This document shows, piece after piece, positions 1 through 6,773 of a DNA stretch of 23,375 nucleotides (position 1 is its first letter; every line of letters begins with the position of its first letter). The position numbers and the translations under genes are program-made. This DNA is from Planctomycetaceae bacterium UBA2972 (GTDB taxonomy: Bacteria > Planctomycetota > Planctomycetia > Pirellulales > Pirellulaceae). The notes under the pieces are model-generated. The model saw nothing but the letters and a program-made list of their open reading frames with translations, ran no database searches and was not told the DNA's origin. The DNA lies in the NCBI GenBank assembly GCA_002348315.1, contig DEAW01000217.1, positions 1-23,375 of the forward strand. The letters run 5' to 3'.

Positions 1-1
1 G

Positions 2-133
2 GACGGTGGCGACGCACCTGCTCCTGCAGCTGAGCCTGCCGGTGATGGTGGCGATGGTGAAAACGCTCAGGAATTAAAAGATTCCGGCGACGTCGATGGC
101 ATGATCGCTTATTGCCGGGAAACGGATGGCTAA
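2..133 (+). CDS. C-terminal end of an unidentified protein (5' truncated)
   Basis: An open frame enters from the left edge and stops at TAA 131-133, leaving 43 residues. The visible tail is low-complexity, rich in Asp, Gly, Ala, Pro and Glu (repeats such as GGD and APA), and ends in a short less biased segment containing MIAYCRETDG. Such tails are common at the ends of planctomycete membrane or secreted proteins but identify no family. Support for it being a real gene end is the strong hairpin terminator that follows about 30 bp later, and the steady codon pattern. The function cannot be told from this fragment. Confidence 0.6.
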   Translation, partial: DGGDAPAPAAEPAGDGGDGENAQELKDSGDVDGMIAYCRETDG

Positions 134-162
134 ACACAGCCAGAGATAACTTATTCAAACGA

Positions 163-193
163 GAAGCCGAGCTCCCATGCTCGGCTTCCTTTT
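163..193 (+). terminator. Rho-independent-type terminator between convergent genes
   Basis: A perfect 10-bp stem (GAAGCCGAGC at 163-172, GCTCGGCTTC at 179-188) closes a 6-nt loop and is followed by CTTTTATTT. It sits between the end of the left-edge gene (133) and the end of the convergent nadA gene (192). The T-rich tract is better on the + strand, but the stem could also act on nadA transcripts, which would have a weaker U tract (TCTCGTTTG). Confidence 0.8.
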
Positions 194-1325
194 ATTTCAC
201 GCTTAACATTCTTTCGAGAGCGACCAACGACCAATTGGCGACGTCGTCATCTACCCGGATGGCATTCACCTGCGTCCCGGCGATTAGATTTTCCAGGCTC
301 CAGCACAAGTGAGCCAGATCGATGCGGTACATGGTGGCACACATACAGACCACTGGGGAAAGGAAGTGAATCTCAAGATGAGGGTTCTCTTTTTTTAGCC
401 GATTGACCAGATGGAGTTCCGTGCCGATAGCCCATTTGGATCCAGCTTCTGCCTGCTTGATGACTTCGATGATCTTACCGGTCGATCCGGACACATCTGC
501 AATGTCGTTAACTTCCTGAGGGCACTCCGGGTGAACCATGATATTGATTTCCGGATGTTGCTTGCGAAACAACTCGACATGCTCCGCTTTAAACATCTGG
601 TGAACACTACAGTGTCCTTTCCAGAGGATCACTTTACTGTTTTCAATGGTGGCATCGGTATGACCACCCATTTCCAGTTGATAAGGATCCCAAACCGGCA
701 TTTGCTCGTTCGTAATTCCCATGGTCAGGCTGGTATTACGTCCGAGATGCTGGTCGGGGAAAAAGAGCACGCGGCTGGTTCGCTTAAATGCCCAATCGAG
801 TACAGCCGGAGCGTTACTCGAAGTGCACACAATCCCATTATGTTTACCAACGAATGCTTTCAGGCTTGCCGCTGAATTGATGTAGGTCACCGGCGTAATA
901 TCATTGGTGTCGATTAATTCACCCAAGTCCGCCCAGCAGTTCTCAACCTGTTCGATTCCGGCCATATCTGCCATCGAACAACCCGCTGCCATGTCGGGCA
1001 AAGTTACGGAAACCCGATACCCCCGGCTGTCGAGTACTTCCGGTCGGTTTGCCAGAATATCGGCCGTTTCCGCCATGAAGTGGACGCCGCAGAAAACGAT
1101 ATGTTTGCAATTCGTGTTTTCAGCAGCCATTTGACTCAACTGATAACTATCCCCCCTAAGGTCGCTGTGCTCAATGACCTCGTCTTGCTGATAGTGGTGT
1201 CCCAGAATCAATAGTTCCGGCCCCATCACTTCACGGACTCGCTGAATCCGTGAAGAGAGTTCATCATTTTCCAGCGATTTATAGCTGGCGATATCAGGAA
1301 GTGGCTGTTCGACAGCGATGCTCAT
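192..1325 (-). CDS. nadA: Quinolinate synthase NadA
   Basis: NadA condenses iminoaspartate with dihydroxyacetone phosphate to give quinolinate in de novo NAD synthesis, using a [4Fe-4S] cluster in the cytoplasm. The 377-residue protein has the family motifs in order: GHHYQ (42-46), FCGVHFMAETA (78-88), AGCSMADMAG (114-123), GHCSVH (237-242), HPEC (265-268) and CMCATM (327-332). By comparison with B. subtilis NadA, the cluster ligands should be Cys116, Cys239 and one of Cys327/Cys329. Length and motif spacing match the longer NadA subgroup. The start ATG at 1325 gives a full-length N-terminus, though no strong Shine-Dalgarno is visible. No nadB or nadC lies beside it. It is transcribed alone, divergently from pabA. 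Confidence 0.96.
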   Translation of the reverse strand: MSIAVEQPLPDIASYKSLENDELSSRIQRVREVMGPELLILGHHYQQDEVIEHSDLRGDSYQLSQMAAENTNCKHIVFCGVHFMAETADILANRPEVLDSRGYRVSVTLPDMAAGCSMADMAGIEQVENCWADLGELIDTNDITPVTYINSAASLKAFVGKHNGIVCTSSNAPAVLDWAFKRTSRVLFFPDQHLGRNTSLTMGITNEQMPVWDPYQLEMGGHTDATIENSKVILWKGHCSVHQMFKAEHVELFRKQHPEINIMVHPECPQEVNDIADVSGSTGKIIEVIKQAEAGSKWAIGTELHLVNRLKKENPHLEIHFLSPVVCMCATMYRIDLAHLCWSLENLIAGTQVNAIRVDDDVANWSLVALERMLSVK

Positions 1326-1560
1326 GAATGTCGTTCTTTGTGCAAACAGATGAATGTTTCAGTTCTTATTATTATCGCCAGAATCATTCTTGGGAATTGG
1401 GAAATTCAGGTCATTCTCTACCCAAATAACGCTGGGAGGAACCGTCGTAAAAGAAGGCGAGAAAGCTTCCTTCAAACCGAATAGCGGCCTCGATAAGTCG
1501 AGCAGCTACGTTAAAATAACTGAAGACAACCTCTGAACTCACCCATGCAGTGCGAATCCA

Positions 1561-2148
1561 ATGATTCTGCTTATCGATAACTACGATTCCTTTACCTACA
1601 ATCTCGTCCAACGACTCGGCGAATTCGATCCGACGCTGGATATTCAGGTATATCGAAACGATCAGATTACTCCGGAAGAAGTCGAGCAACTGAAGCCAAC
1701 ACACATTATCATTTCGCCCGGGCCCTGCACGCCAACCGAAGCTGGTGTCAGTATGGATGTCATTTCCCATATGAAAGGGAAGGTTCCGATTTTAGGAGTT
1801 TGTCTTGGGCACCAGTCGATTGGACAATCCACCGGTTCCACGATTGTGCGTGCTAAGCAATTAATGCATGGCAAGACAGATTCGATTCACCACGATAATC
1901 AGGGAATCTTTGCCGACCTGCCCAATCCCTTTATCGCCACTCGATACCACAGTCTGGTAATCCAGCCGGATACGCTCAGCAATGAGTTCGAAGTGGCCGC
2001 CTGGGCAGACGCTCCTGATGGCTCAAAAGAAATCATGGCCATCCGACATAAATCTTATCCGCTTGTCGGCTGGCAATTTCACCCTGAGAGCTTCCTGTCT
2101 GATGTAGGACCGACTATTCTGCAGCGTTTTCTTGAACTGACAGCATGA
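1561..2148 (+). CDS. pabA: Class I glutamine amidotransferase, PabA/TrpG type
   Basis: This is the small subunit of aminodeoxychorismate or anthranilate synthase. It releases ammonia from glutamine for the chorismate-binding partner (PabB or TrpE). At 195 residues it has the normal length, with the N-terminal LLIDNYDSFTYN motif, the oxyanion strand SPGPCTP (52-58), the nucleophile elbow GVCLGHQ (Cys81) and the His174/Glu176 pair in WQFHPES. PabA and TrpG cannot be separated by motif alone and one protein often serves both. No trp gene is adjacent and moeA follows, so I favour PabA (folate) with moderate certainty. Its stop overlaps the moeA start by 4 bp (ATGA), which suggests translational coupling. 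No clear Shine-Dalgarno precedes the ATG. Confidence 0.9.
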   Translation: MILLIDNYDSFTYNLVQRLGEFDPTLDIQVYRNDQITPEEVEQLKPTHIIISPGPCTPTEAGVSMDVISHMKGKVPILGVCLGHQSIGQSTGSTIVRAKQLMHGKTDSIHHDNQGIFADLPNPFIATRYHSLVIQPDTLSNEFEVAAWADAPDGSKEIMAIRHKSYPLVGWQFHPESFLSDVGPTILQRFLELTA

Positions 2149-3353
2149 TCACCGTTGAGCAGGCAATTTCGGAGATCATGCATAGACTGCCAATAGGTCG
2201 GCCTGTCCATTGCCCGTTAGATGAATCCGTCGGGCTAATCCTGTCGGAGGATATCCAAAGTGATATCGATTCGCCACCTTACGATAAATCACTCGTTGAC
2301 GGCTATGCAGTAATTGCCAGCGATATCCAAACGAACACTCGTTTGGAAATACTGGAAGAAGTCATGGCTGGCCAAACGCCGACTCAAACGCTGCGACCAG
2401 GTACTGCCATTGAGATTATGACCGGTGCGCCACTTCCGGCCGGCGCCGATGCCGTGGTGATGGTGGAACAGACGACGCGTGAAGACTCTGTAGTTTGGAT
2501 TCAGCAGGATGCTATCGCTCCTGAAACCAATGTGATGCGACAGGCGACATCACTTTCCAAAGGCCAGACAGTGCTCGCAAAAGGCACGCTCATTCGCCCG
2601 ATCGAGATTGGAATTCTGGCTGAAATTGGCTGTCCGAATGTACCGGTATACCAACGCCCAACATTGTCGGTCATCAGTACCGGAGATGAATTGGTCAATG
2701 CATCCGAGATTCCTGAGGGTGGACAAATTCGTAATTCCAATGGACCGCTGCTTAGTGCTCTGGGAAATGCCTGTGGCGCCCAGGCCAGATCGCTGGGTAT
2801 TGGATTGGATAATTTCGAGGCCCTTTCGGAGTTAGTCGAACAGGGACTGGAAGCGGACATCCTGGTACTTTCCGGCGGCGTTTCTGCTGGTGTTAAAGAT
2901 CTGGTCCCGGGTGTTCTGGCCCATCATCAGGTGATGCAGGTGTTTCACAAAGTGCAGTTGAAACCGGGCAAGCCGATTTGGTTCGGAATCGCCAAGTCGC
3001 AGACACAAACCACACTGGTCTTTGGACTGCCAGGCAATCCTGTCAGCAGTCTCGTTTGCTTCTTACTGTTTGTAGCTCCTGCCATTTACAAGTTGCTGGG
3101 ATCACAACGCAATGCTTTGGTTTCCCGGACTGCCAGACTGACCGATGACTTTACTCAGCGTGGTGACCGTCCCACCTACTTTCCAGCTTGTTTGACAGAA
3201 CAGGACGGTGTTCATTACGTTACAACACTAGCCTGGAAAGGATCAGCCGACCAAAACACACTCAGTCAGGCCAATGGATTGGCATTTTTTGAGGCCGGTG
3301 AACAGTTTTTTACCAAAGGCTCCGAGATCACTGTGTACGAAATTCCCTCGTAG
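2145..3353 (+). CDS. moeA: Molybdopterin molybdenumtransferase MoeA
   Basis: MoeA inserts molybdate into adenylated molybdopterin in the last step of molybdenum cofactor synthesis. The 402-residue protein has the expected order of motifs: SPPYDKSLVDGYAV near 43-56 (Asp52), EIMTGAPLPAGADAVVMVE at 90-108, STGDEL at 178-183, GGQIRNSNGP at 192-201, SGGVSAG at 243-249, KPGKP at 273-277 and GLPGNPVSS at 294-302. Residues matching E. coli Asp228, Pro298 and Pro301 appear to be Asp252, Pro296 and Pro299. The usual SAMDGYA is SLVDGYA here, a mild divergence at the signature. It overlaps pabA by 4 bp and lies 30 bp before lnt. No other mo- gene is in the window. Confidence 0.95.
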   Translation: MITVEQAISEIMHRLPIGRPVHCPLDESVGLILSEDIQSDIDSPPYDKSLVDGYAVIASDIQTNTRLEILEEVMAGQTPTQTLRPGTAIEIMTGAPLPAGADAVVMVEQTTREDSVVWIQQDAIAPETNVMRQATSLSKGQTVLAKGTLIRPIEIGILAEIGCPNVPVYQRPTLSVISTGDELVNASEIPEGGQIRNSNGPLLSALGNACGAQARSLGIGLDNFEALSELVEQGLEADILVLSGGVSAGVKDLVPGVLAHHQVMQVFHKVQLKPGKPIWFGIAKSQTQTTLVFGLPGNPVSSLVCFLLFVAPAIYKLLGSQRNALVSRTARLTDDFTQRGDRPTYFPACLTEQDGVHYVTTLAWKGSADQNTLSQANGLAFFEAGEQFFTKGSEITVYEIPS

Positions 3354-3383
3354 TAACCTGGCAGAGCAAGGTAGAGCAAGCCC

Positions 3384-5120
3384 ATGGCCCCTAAACCCGA
3401 GGAGTCGCAATTGAGATTCGCTCCCATTGCGTATGCATTTACAGGTAATCTGCTGCTTTACGCCTGTCTGCCTCCGCTTGGTCTGAGTTGGCTTGCCTGG
3501 CTGACCCCCTGCTGCTGGTTACCTTTGATTGCCTCACCGGGGTTGAGCAATGCCAAGACCAATCCCAGACGAGTCTATTTCGGATTGTATGTTACGCATG
3601 TTCTGTGTTGGCTGGCTTTACTTCAGGGGATGCGTCTAGCACATTGGACGACCTACTTCGGCTGGGCAGCCTTGTCGTTTTACTTAGGAATTTATCTGCC
3701 CCTGTTTGTCTTCACAGCGCGCACGATCCACCACCAGTTAAAAATACCACTGGCATACGCAGCGGCTACCGGTTGGGTCTGCGTCGAATGGATACGAGGA
3801 TATGTGATTTCAGGATTCTCGATGGGATCGCTGTCTCATTCTCAAACCGGTCAATTGTGGCTTATTCAGATCTCCGACTTAGGCGGAGGATTTGCTGTTT
3901 CATTTATTCTCGTTGTGGGAGCGGGCCTGTTGTATCAAATCAACAGTTTCTTACAGGCACGAAAGGAATCAAACCGTTCGTGCCGCCCTATTGCCTTAGA
4001 AGTTTTCTGCTTTGCAGTTTTATTAGGTGGTACTTACGGATATGGTGTGGCACGTCTCGAAGCCTTCAACAGTCCAATCGCTCAGGATCAGCCAGCTGTT
4101 TCAGTTGGATTGATTCAGGGAGTGACCTATACCGAGTTCGAACTGCCTTATGAAGAGTTCATGGAAAAAGAGCAGGAGAAACAAAGGACGTATAATGACC
4201 AGTCGATACGAGCGTTGGGAGCAGAAACCGGACTCGATCTACTGGTCTGGCCTGAGTCGATGTATCCGATCGGCCCTCTTCTTGTGACTGAAAACGGCGC
4301 TGAACATCTCCATGTACCGGCACAACCCGATCAGGTGGAAGAAGATCAGGAATCTGTCAGGCAATGGGCGAGTCGAGTGCAATCCGCTCAGCGTCAACAG
4401 CACTCGGAACTGTTGAATTATTTAAATGGCAATCAGGATGAAAGCGGACTAGGTAAAGCGATGTTGATCGGTGGCACCAGTGCTGTCGATCTAACCAAAG
4501 CACATACTCCGTCCTACAACACGGCTGTGCTACTTTCTGAAAACGGAGAAGTGCTGGACTTGTACCACAAGAACCATCTGGTGATGTTTGGCGAGTACAT
4601 ACCTCTTGGTGAAGTCTTTCCGGCACTCTATGGCCTGCTGCCAATCAGTGCGTTAGCTCCGGGCACGTCCGATATCCGCTTTGAAATTGATGGCGTCCAA
4701 TTCAGCCCGAACATCTGTTTTGAAAGTACTGTCCCCCATCGCATCCGCAAGATGATGAATACCGTTGATGCCAATCAGCGGCGACCCGATGTCATGTTAA
4801 ACTTAACTAATGATGGCTGGTTTTGGGGCTCCTCTATGCTCGATCTGCATCTGCGGAGTAATGTAATGCGAGCAGTCGAAATGAGGCGTCCCAATCTAGT
4901 GGCTGCGAATACTGGAATTTCTGCCTGGATCTCGACGACCGGTGAAATATTGAGTTCCGTCGAAAAGAAAGAGGCTGGATTTGTAATCGCCAAGGTGGGA
5001 CGGTCGGTTACAGATAGTTTTTATTTAAACAATGGTGATTTATTTGCGATTCTCTGCGGGCTAATTGCACTTGTTTCTCTTGGAAAATCGCTAGTGTCAC
5101 AGACTCGAAAACCAACGTAA
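3384..5120 (+). CDS. lnt: Apolipoprotein N-acyltransferase Lnt
   Basis: Lnt adds the third acyl chain to the N-terminal cysteine of lipoproteins at the periplasmic face of the inner membrane. The 578-residue protein has about six hydrophobic segments in its first 225 residues, a nitrilase-type domain from about 238 to 540, and a final hydrophobic segment near 553-572. The catalytic triad is visible: Glu291 in VWPES, Lys396 in YHKNHLVMFGEY and Cys445 in NICFES, followed by the family motif NLTNDGWF (473-480). It is longer than E. coli Lnt (512), mainly through an acidic, Gln-rich insert near 300-355 in the catalytic domain. It is the last gene of the pabA-moeA-lnt run, with no functional link to its neighbours evident. 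Confidence 0.94.
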   Translation: MAPKPEESQLRFAPIAYAFTGNLLLYACLPPLGLSWLAWLTPCCWLPLIASPGLSNAKTNPRRVYFGLYVTHVLCWLALLQGMRLAHWTTYFGWAALSFYLGIYLPLFVFTARTIHHQLKIPLAYAAATGWVCVEWIRGYVISGFSMGSLSHSQTGQLWLIQISDLGGGFAVSFILVVGAGLLYQINSFLQARKESNRSCRPIALEVFCFAVLLGGTYGYGVARLEAFNSPIAQDQPAVSVGLIQGVTYTEFELPYEEFMEKEQEKQRTYNDQSIRALGAETGLDLLVWPESMYPIGPLLVTENGAEHLHVPAQPDQVEEDQESVRQWASRVQSAQRQQHSELLNYLNGNQDESGLGKAMLIGGTSAVDLTKAHTPSYNTAVLLSENGEVLDLYHKNHLVMFGEYIPLGEVFPALYGLLPISALAPGTSDIRFEIDGVQFSPNICFESTVPHRIRKMMNTVDANQRRPDVMLNLTNDGWFWGSSMLDLHLRSNVMRAVEMRRPNLVAANTGISAWISTTGEILSSVEKKEAGFVIAKVGRSVTDSFYLNNGDLFAILCGLIALVSLGKSLVSQTRKPT

Positions 5121-5440
5121 TTAACTCAATTCCTAGGGTTTTATTGCATGATTTGCGGTAACTGATTACCCCCACCACACCCTCGTCTTTAGCAAACGCT
5201 AGCAGGTTTATCTCAATCTATAGATTACCCAGATTAACAGTAATTGATTGACATTGGTAAAAAGTGAGACTTATATTGATTTCAGTGGGTGCGTTCGTCC
5301 GAATTTTAAGAATGAGCGATTGTATAAATTGCTTATGATTTGCAGGGATGACACTTGAATTTGGAGTGTTTACCCCAGATTCGAGCCCTGGTTTACCCCG
5401 AACTAACCGTTGGTTATTCGTTTAGGAAAGCATTAGTGTC
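5121..5440. other. 320-bp intergenic region
   Basis: No credible gene is present. It contains a weak hairpin soon after lnt (GGTAA 5157-5161, TTACC 5166-5170, no T tract), an AT-rich promoter stretch at 5210-5290 and a long untranslated leader before the coiled-coil gene. A purine-rich ribosome site (AGGAAAG, 5424-5430) lies upstream of the ATG at 5441. Confidence 0.7.
5248..5277 (+). promoter_or_regulatory. Predicted sigma-70-type promoter for the coiled-coil gene
   Basis: A perfect -35 hexamer TTGACA (5248-5253) is followed after 18 bp by TATATT (5272-5277) in an AT-rich stretch. The predicted transcript would start near 5284, giving a leader of about 155 nt before the ATG at 5441. This is a sequence match only; planctomycete promoters are poorly defined. 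Confidence 0.5.
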
Positions 5441-6262
5441 ATGACACTGATTGGAAAAATCTTCACAGTTTTGATTTTCATCATGAGCTTACTGTTCATG
5501 GGATTCTCACTCACGGTTTACCAAAGTCACGTTAGGCTGGACCTTGAGGCTGAAGAAGTAAGAAAACAAAACGGCAATCTGGAAAACCTCCGTAGTACGC
5601 TGGAAAATGAAAAGTCCATCGTGGAGGCGAGTTTGAAGCGGGAACGGGTGGCAAGAGCCTATGCTTTGGCAGCCTTGGAAACTCAGGTCGAAGCTATAGC
5701 TGCGGATCTGGCCGATAAAGAGGAAATCGTTAAAACGACACAAGCTCGAAGTAATGACCTATCGGATGCCTTAAGAATTGCGGAGGCAACTAAAAAGCAG
5801 CTAACCACTGAAGTCGAAGGGCTCCGCAAAGACATTCACGATGCTCAGCAACGTACGGATACATTCTTTGCACAGATCCTGACGCTGACCGATGATGTAA
5901 ATCATCTAAAGAGTATTAAACTGCAGGCTGAAGAGCGGGAAAGTCAGCTACGTAATCAAATTGGCCGACTGTCCAATGTCGTCCAACGTAATGGACTCGA
6001 TGAGTTCACAGACGTGTTGGACAAACCACCAGCTCTTGATGGCCGAGTGATCGCAATTCAGAAAGATCTACTACAGATTTCTTTGGGGCAGGATGATGGC
6101 CTGCGAATCGGACATCAACTGGATGTCTATCGTGGAGCACTTTATCTGGGTCGAGTCCAGATCCGGGAAACACAGCCCAGCTCTGCGGTTTGCGAAATCA
6201 TTCCCGAATATCAAAAGGGACAGATTCGTAAAGACGACAACGTCATTACTAACCTAAACTAG
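5441..6262 (+). CDS. Membrane-anchored coiled-coil protein, function unknown
   Basis: The 273-residue protein has an N-terminal hydrophobic segment (about 6-27) with few charges before it, fitting a signal anchor. A long heptad-like, highly charged region (about 33-180) rich in Glu, Lys, Gln and Ala predicts a coiled coil. A small globular domain (about 198-270) is built around GRVIAIQKDLLQISLGQDDG and GHQLDVYRG, then YLGRV. The last part resembles small beta domains such as the C-terminal domain of FlgT, but I cannot assign it firmly. The likely topology is a cytoplasmic N-terminus with a rod and beta domain in the periplasm. It has its own promoter and is followed 33 bp later by a 42-residue membrane peptide, so the two may be co-expressed. 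A structural envelope role is inference. Confidence 0.88.
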   Translation: MTLIGKIFTVLIFIMSLLFMGFSLTVYQSHVRLDLEAEEVRKQNGNLENLRSTLENEKSIVEASLKRERVARAYALAALETQVEAIAADLADKEEIVKTTQARSNDLSDALRIAEATKKQLTTEVEGLRKDIHDAQQRTDTFFAQILTLTDDVNHLKSIKLQAEERESQLRNQIGRLSNVVQRNGLDEFTDVLDKPPALDGRVIAIQKDLLQISLGQDDGLRIGHQLDVYRGALYLGRVQIRETQPSSAVCEIIPEYQKGQIRKDDNVITNLN

Positions 6263-6295
6263 TCTTCAGGCTGCTCAAACAACGGGTTTGAATCC

Positions 6296-6424
6296 ATGAT
6301 GAAACAGAAAGTTCGATTGAACGTCTACACAATGTTGTTGGTGTTGTCCTTCTTTGCAGTGACAACTTCCACGGTGCTGATGTTTCTGGAATGGCAAAAG
6401 TGGCTCGATCCGACAGGTTCGTAG
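6296..6424 (+). CDS. Small single-pass membrane peptide (42 aa)
   Basis: The frame starts with two consecutive ATG codons at 6296 and 6299 and ends at TAG 6422-6424. The product begins MMKQKVRLNV, with three basic residues, then has a hydrophobic stretch (about 11-31, YTMLLVLSFFAVTTSTVLMF) and an amphipathic end, EWQKWLDPTGS. Positive charges before one hydrophobic helix fit a single membrane span with its C-terminus outside. It lies 33 bp after the coiled-coil membrane protein on the same strand, and no promoter is visible between them. It is too short for routine gene calling. It could be a partner or stabiliser of the upstream protein; this is inference. A chance open frame is possible, but the topology pattern argues against it. 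Confidence 0.6.
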   Translation: MMKQKVRLNVYTMLLVLSFFAVTTSTVLMFLEWQKWLDPTGS

Positions 6425-6653
6425 TTCATCTTTCAAATCCGTTTCACTACTCATACTCGCTTTTTCTCACTTTTTGACTCTCAAAAGCGAATTACCAACA
6501 CGGTAACCTGTAGCTCTGCACGTGCGCTCTGAACGACCCCGCAGACGGGCTTGAGAACACCGCTTCGTCAGACCCTGCAATTATTTCTTCTAAACGCATG
6601 TAAGTTCTTTATTTTCAGTTACTTAGGGACTTCATTAGTTTGCTTCCGGGTAA

Positions 6654-6682
6654 TTGTTTTACCCCCCTGAATTTGGTAGAAT
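6654..6682 (+). promoter_or_regulatory. Predicted sigma-70-type promoter for gyrA
   Basis: TTGTTT (6654-6659) and TAGAAT (6677-6682) are separated by 17 bp. Transcription would start near 6689, leaving a leader of about 85 nt that contains the hairpin at 6696-6738. Both hexamers are four or five of six matches to consensus; the call is by sequence only. Confidence 0.45.
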
Positions 6683-6695
6683 TTGGATATGTAAA

Positions 6696-6738
6696 AACAC
6701 CTGAGACTGAGGCATTTGAGGCTTATTTTTCAGGGGTT
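6696..6738 (+). promoter_or_regulatory. Leader inverted repeat before gyrA
   Basis: AACACCTGA (6696-6704) pairs with TCAGGGGTT (6730-6738) at eight of nine positions, and the second arm runs into TTTTC. The loop contains two TGAGGC copies (6707-6712 and 6717-6722). It sits between the predicted gyrA start site and the ribosome-binding site, so it could be an attenuator-like structure. The long loop makes this uncertain. Confidence 0.3.
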
Positions 6739-6760
6739 TTCTTATCTAAAATCGACGCTG

Positions 6761-6766
6761 AAAGGA
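6761..6766 (+). promoter_or_regulatory. Ribosome-binding site fixing the TTG start of gyrA
   Basis: AAAGGA lies 7 nt before the TTG at 6774. The reading frame has no ATG before the conserved GyrA N-terminal region (LIDLPIEDELKNSYLTYAMS), so this site supports TTG as the start. Confidence 0.65.
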
Positions 6767-6773
6767 CAGACGA

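Larger units (their letters stand above)
6425..6773. other. 349-bp intergenic region upstream of gyrA
   Basis: No convincing gene is present; a 67-codon frame starting at 6640 overlaps the gyrA start out of frame and lacks family features. The first half holds small inverted repeats (TTACC/GGTAA around 6491-6505 and the palindrome GCACGTGC near 6518) that may belong to the end of the preceding transcript. The second half has the predicted gyrA promoter and a leader hairpin. Confidence 0.6.

Noticed and set aside
1411..1770. A 119-codon - strand frame covering the nadA-pabA gap and the start of pabA
   Set aside because: About 200 bp lie antisense to conserved pabA sequence, and the product shows no family motif.
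3488..4153. A 221-codon + strand frame within lnt
   Set aside because: It is in another frame of a gene with all Lnt motifs, and its product has no recognisable features.
5157..5170. GGTAA/TTACC hairpin after lnt as a terminator
   Set aside because: The stem is only 5 bp and is followed by a C-rich stretch, not a T tract.
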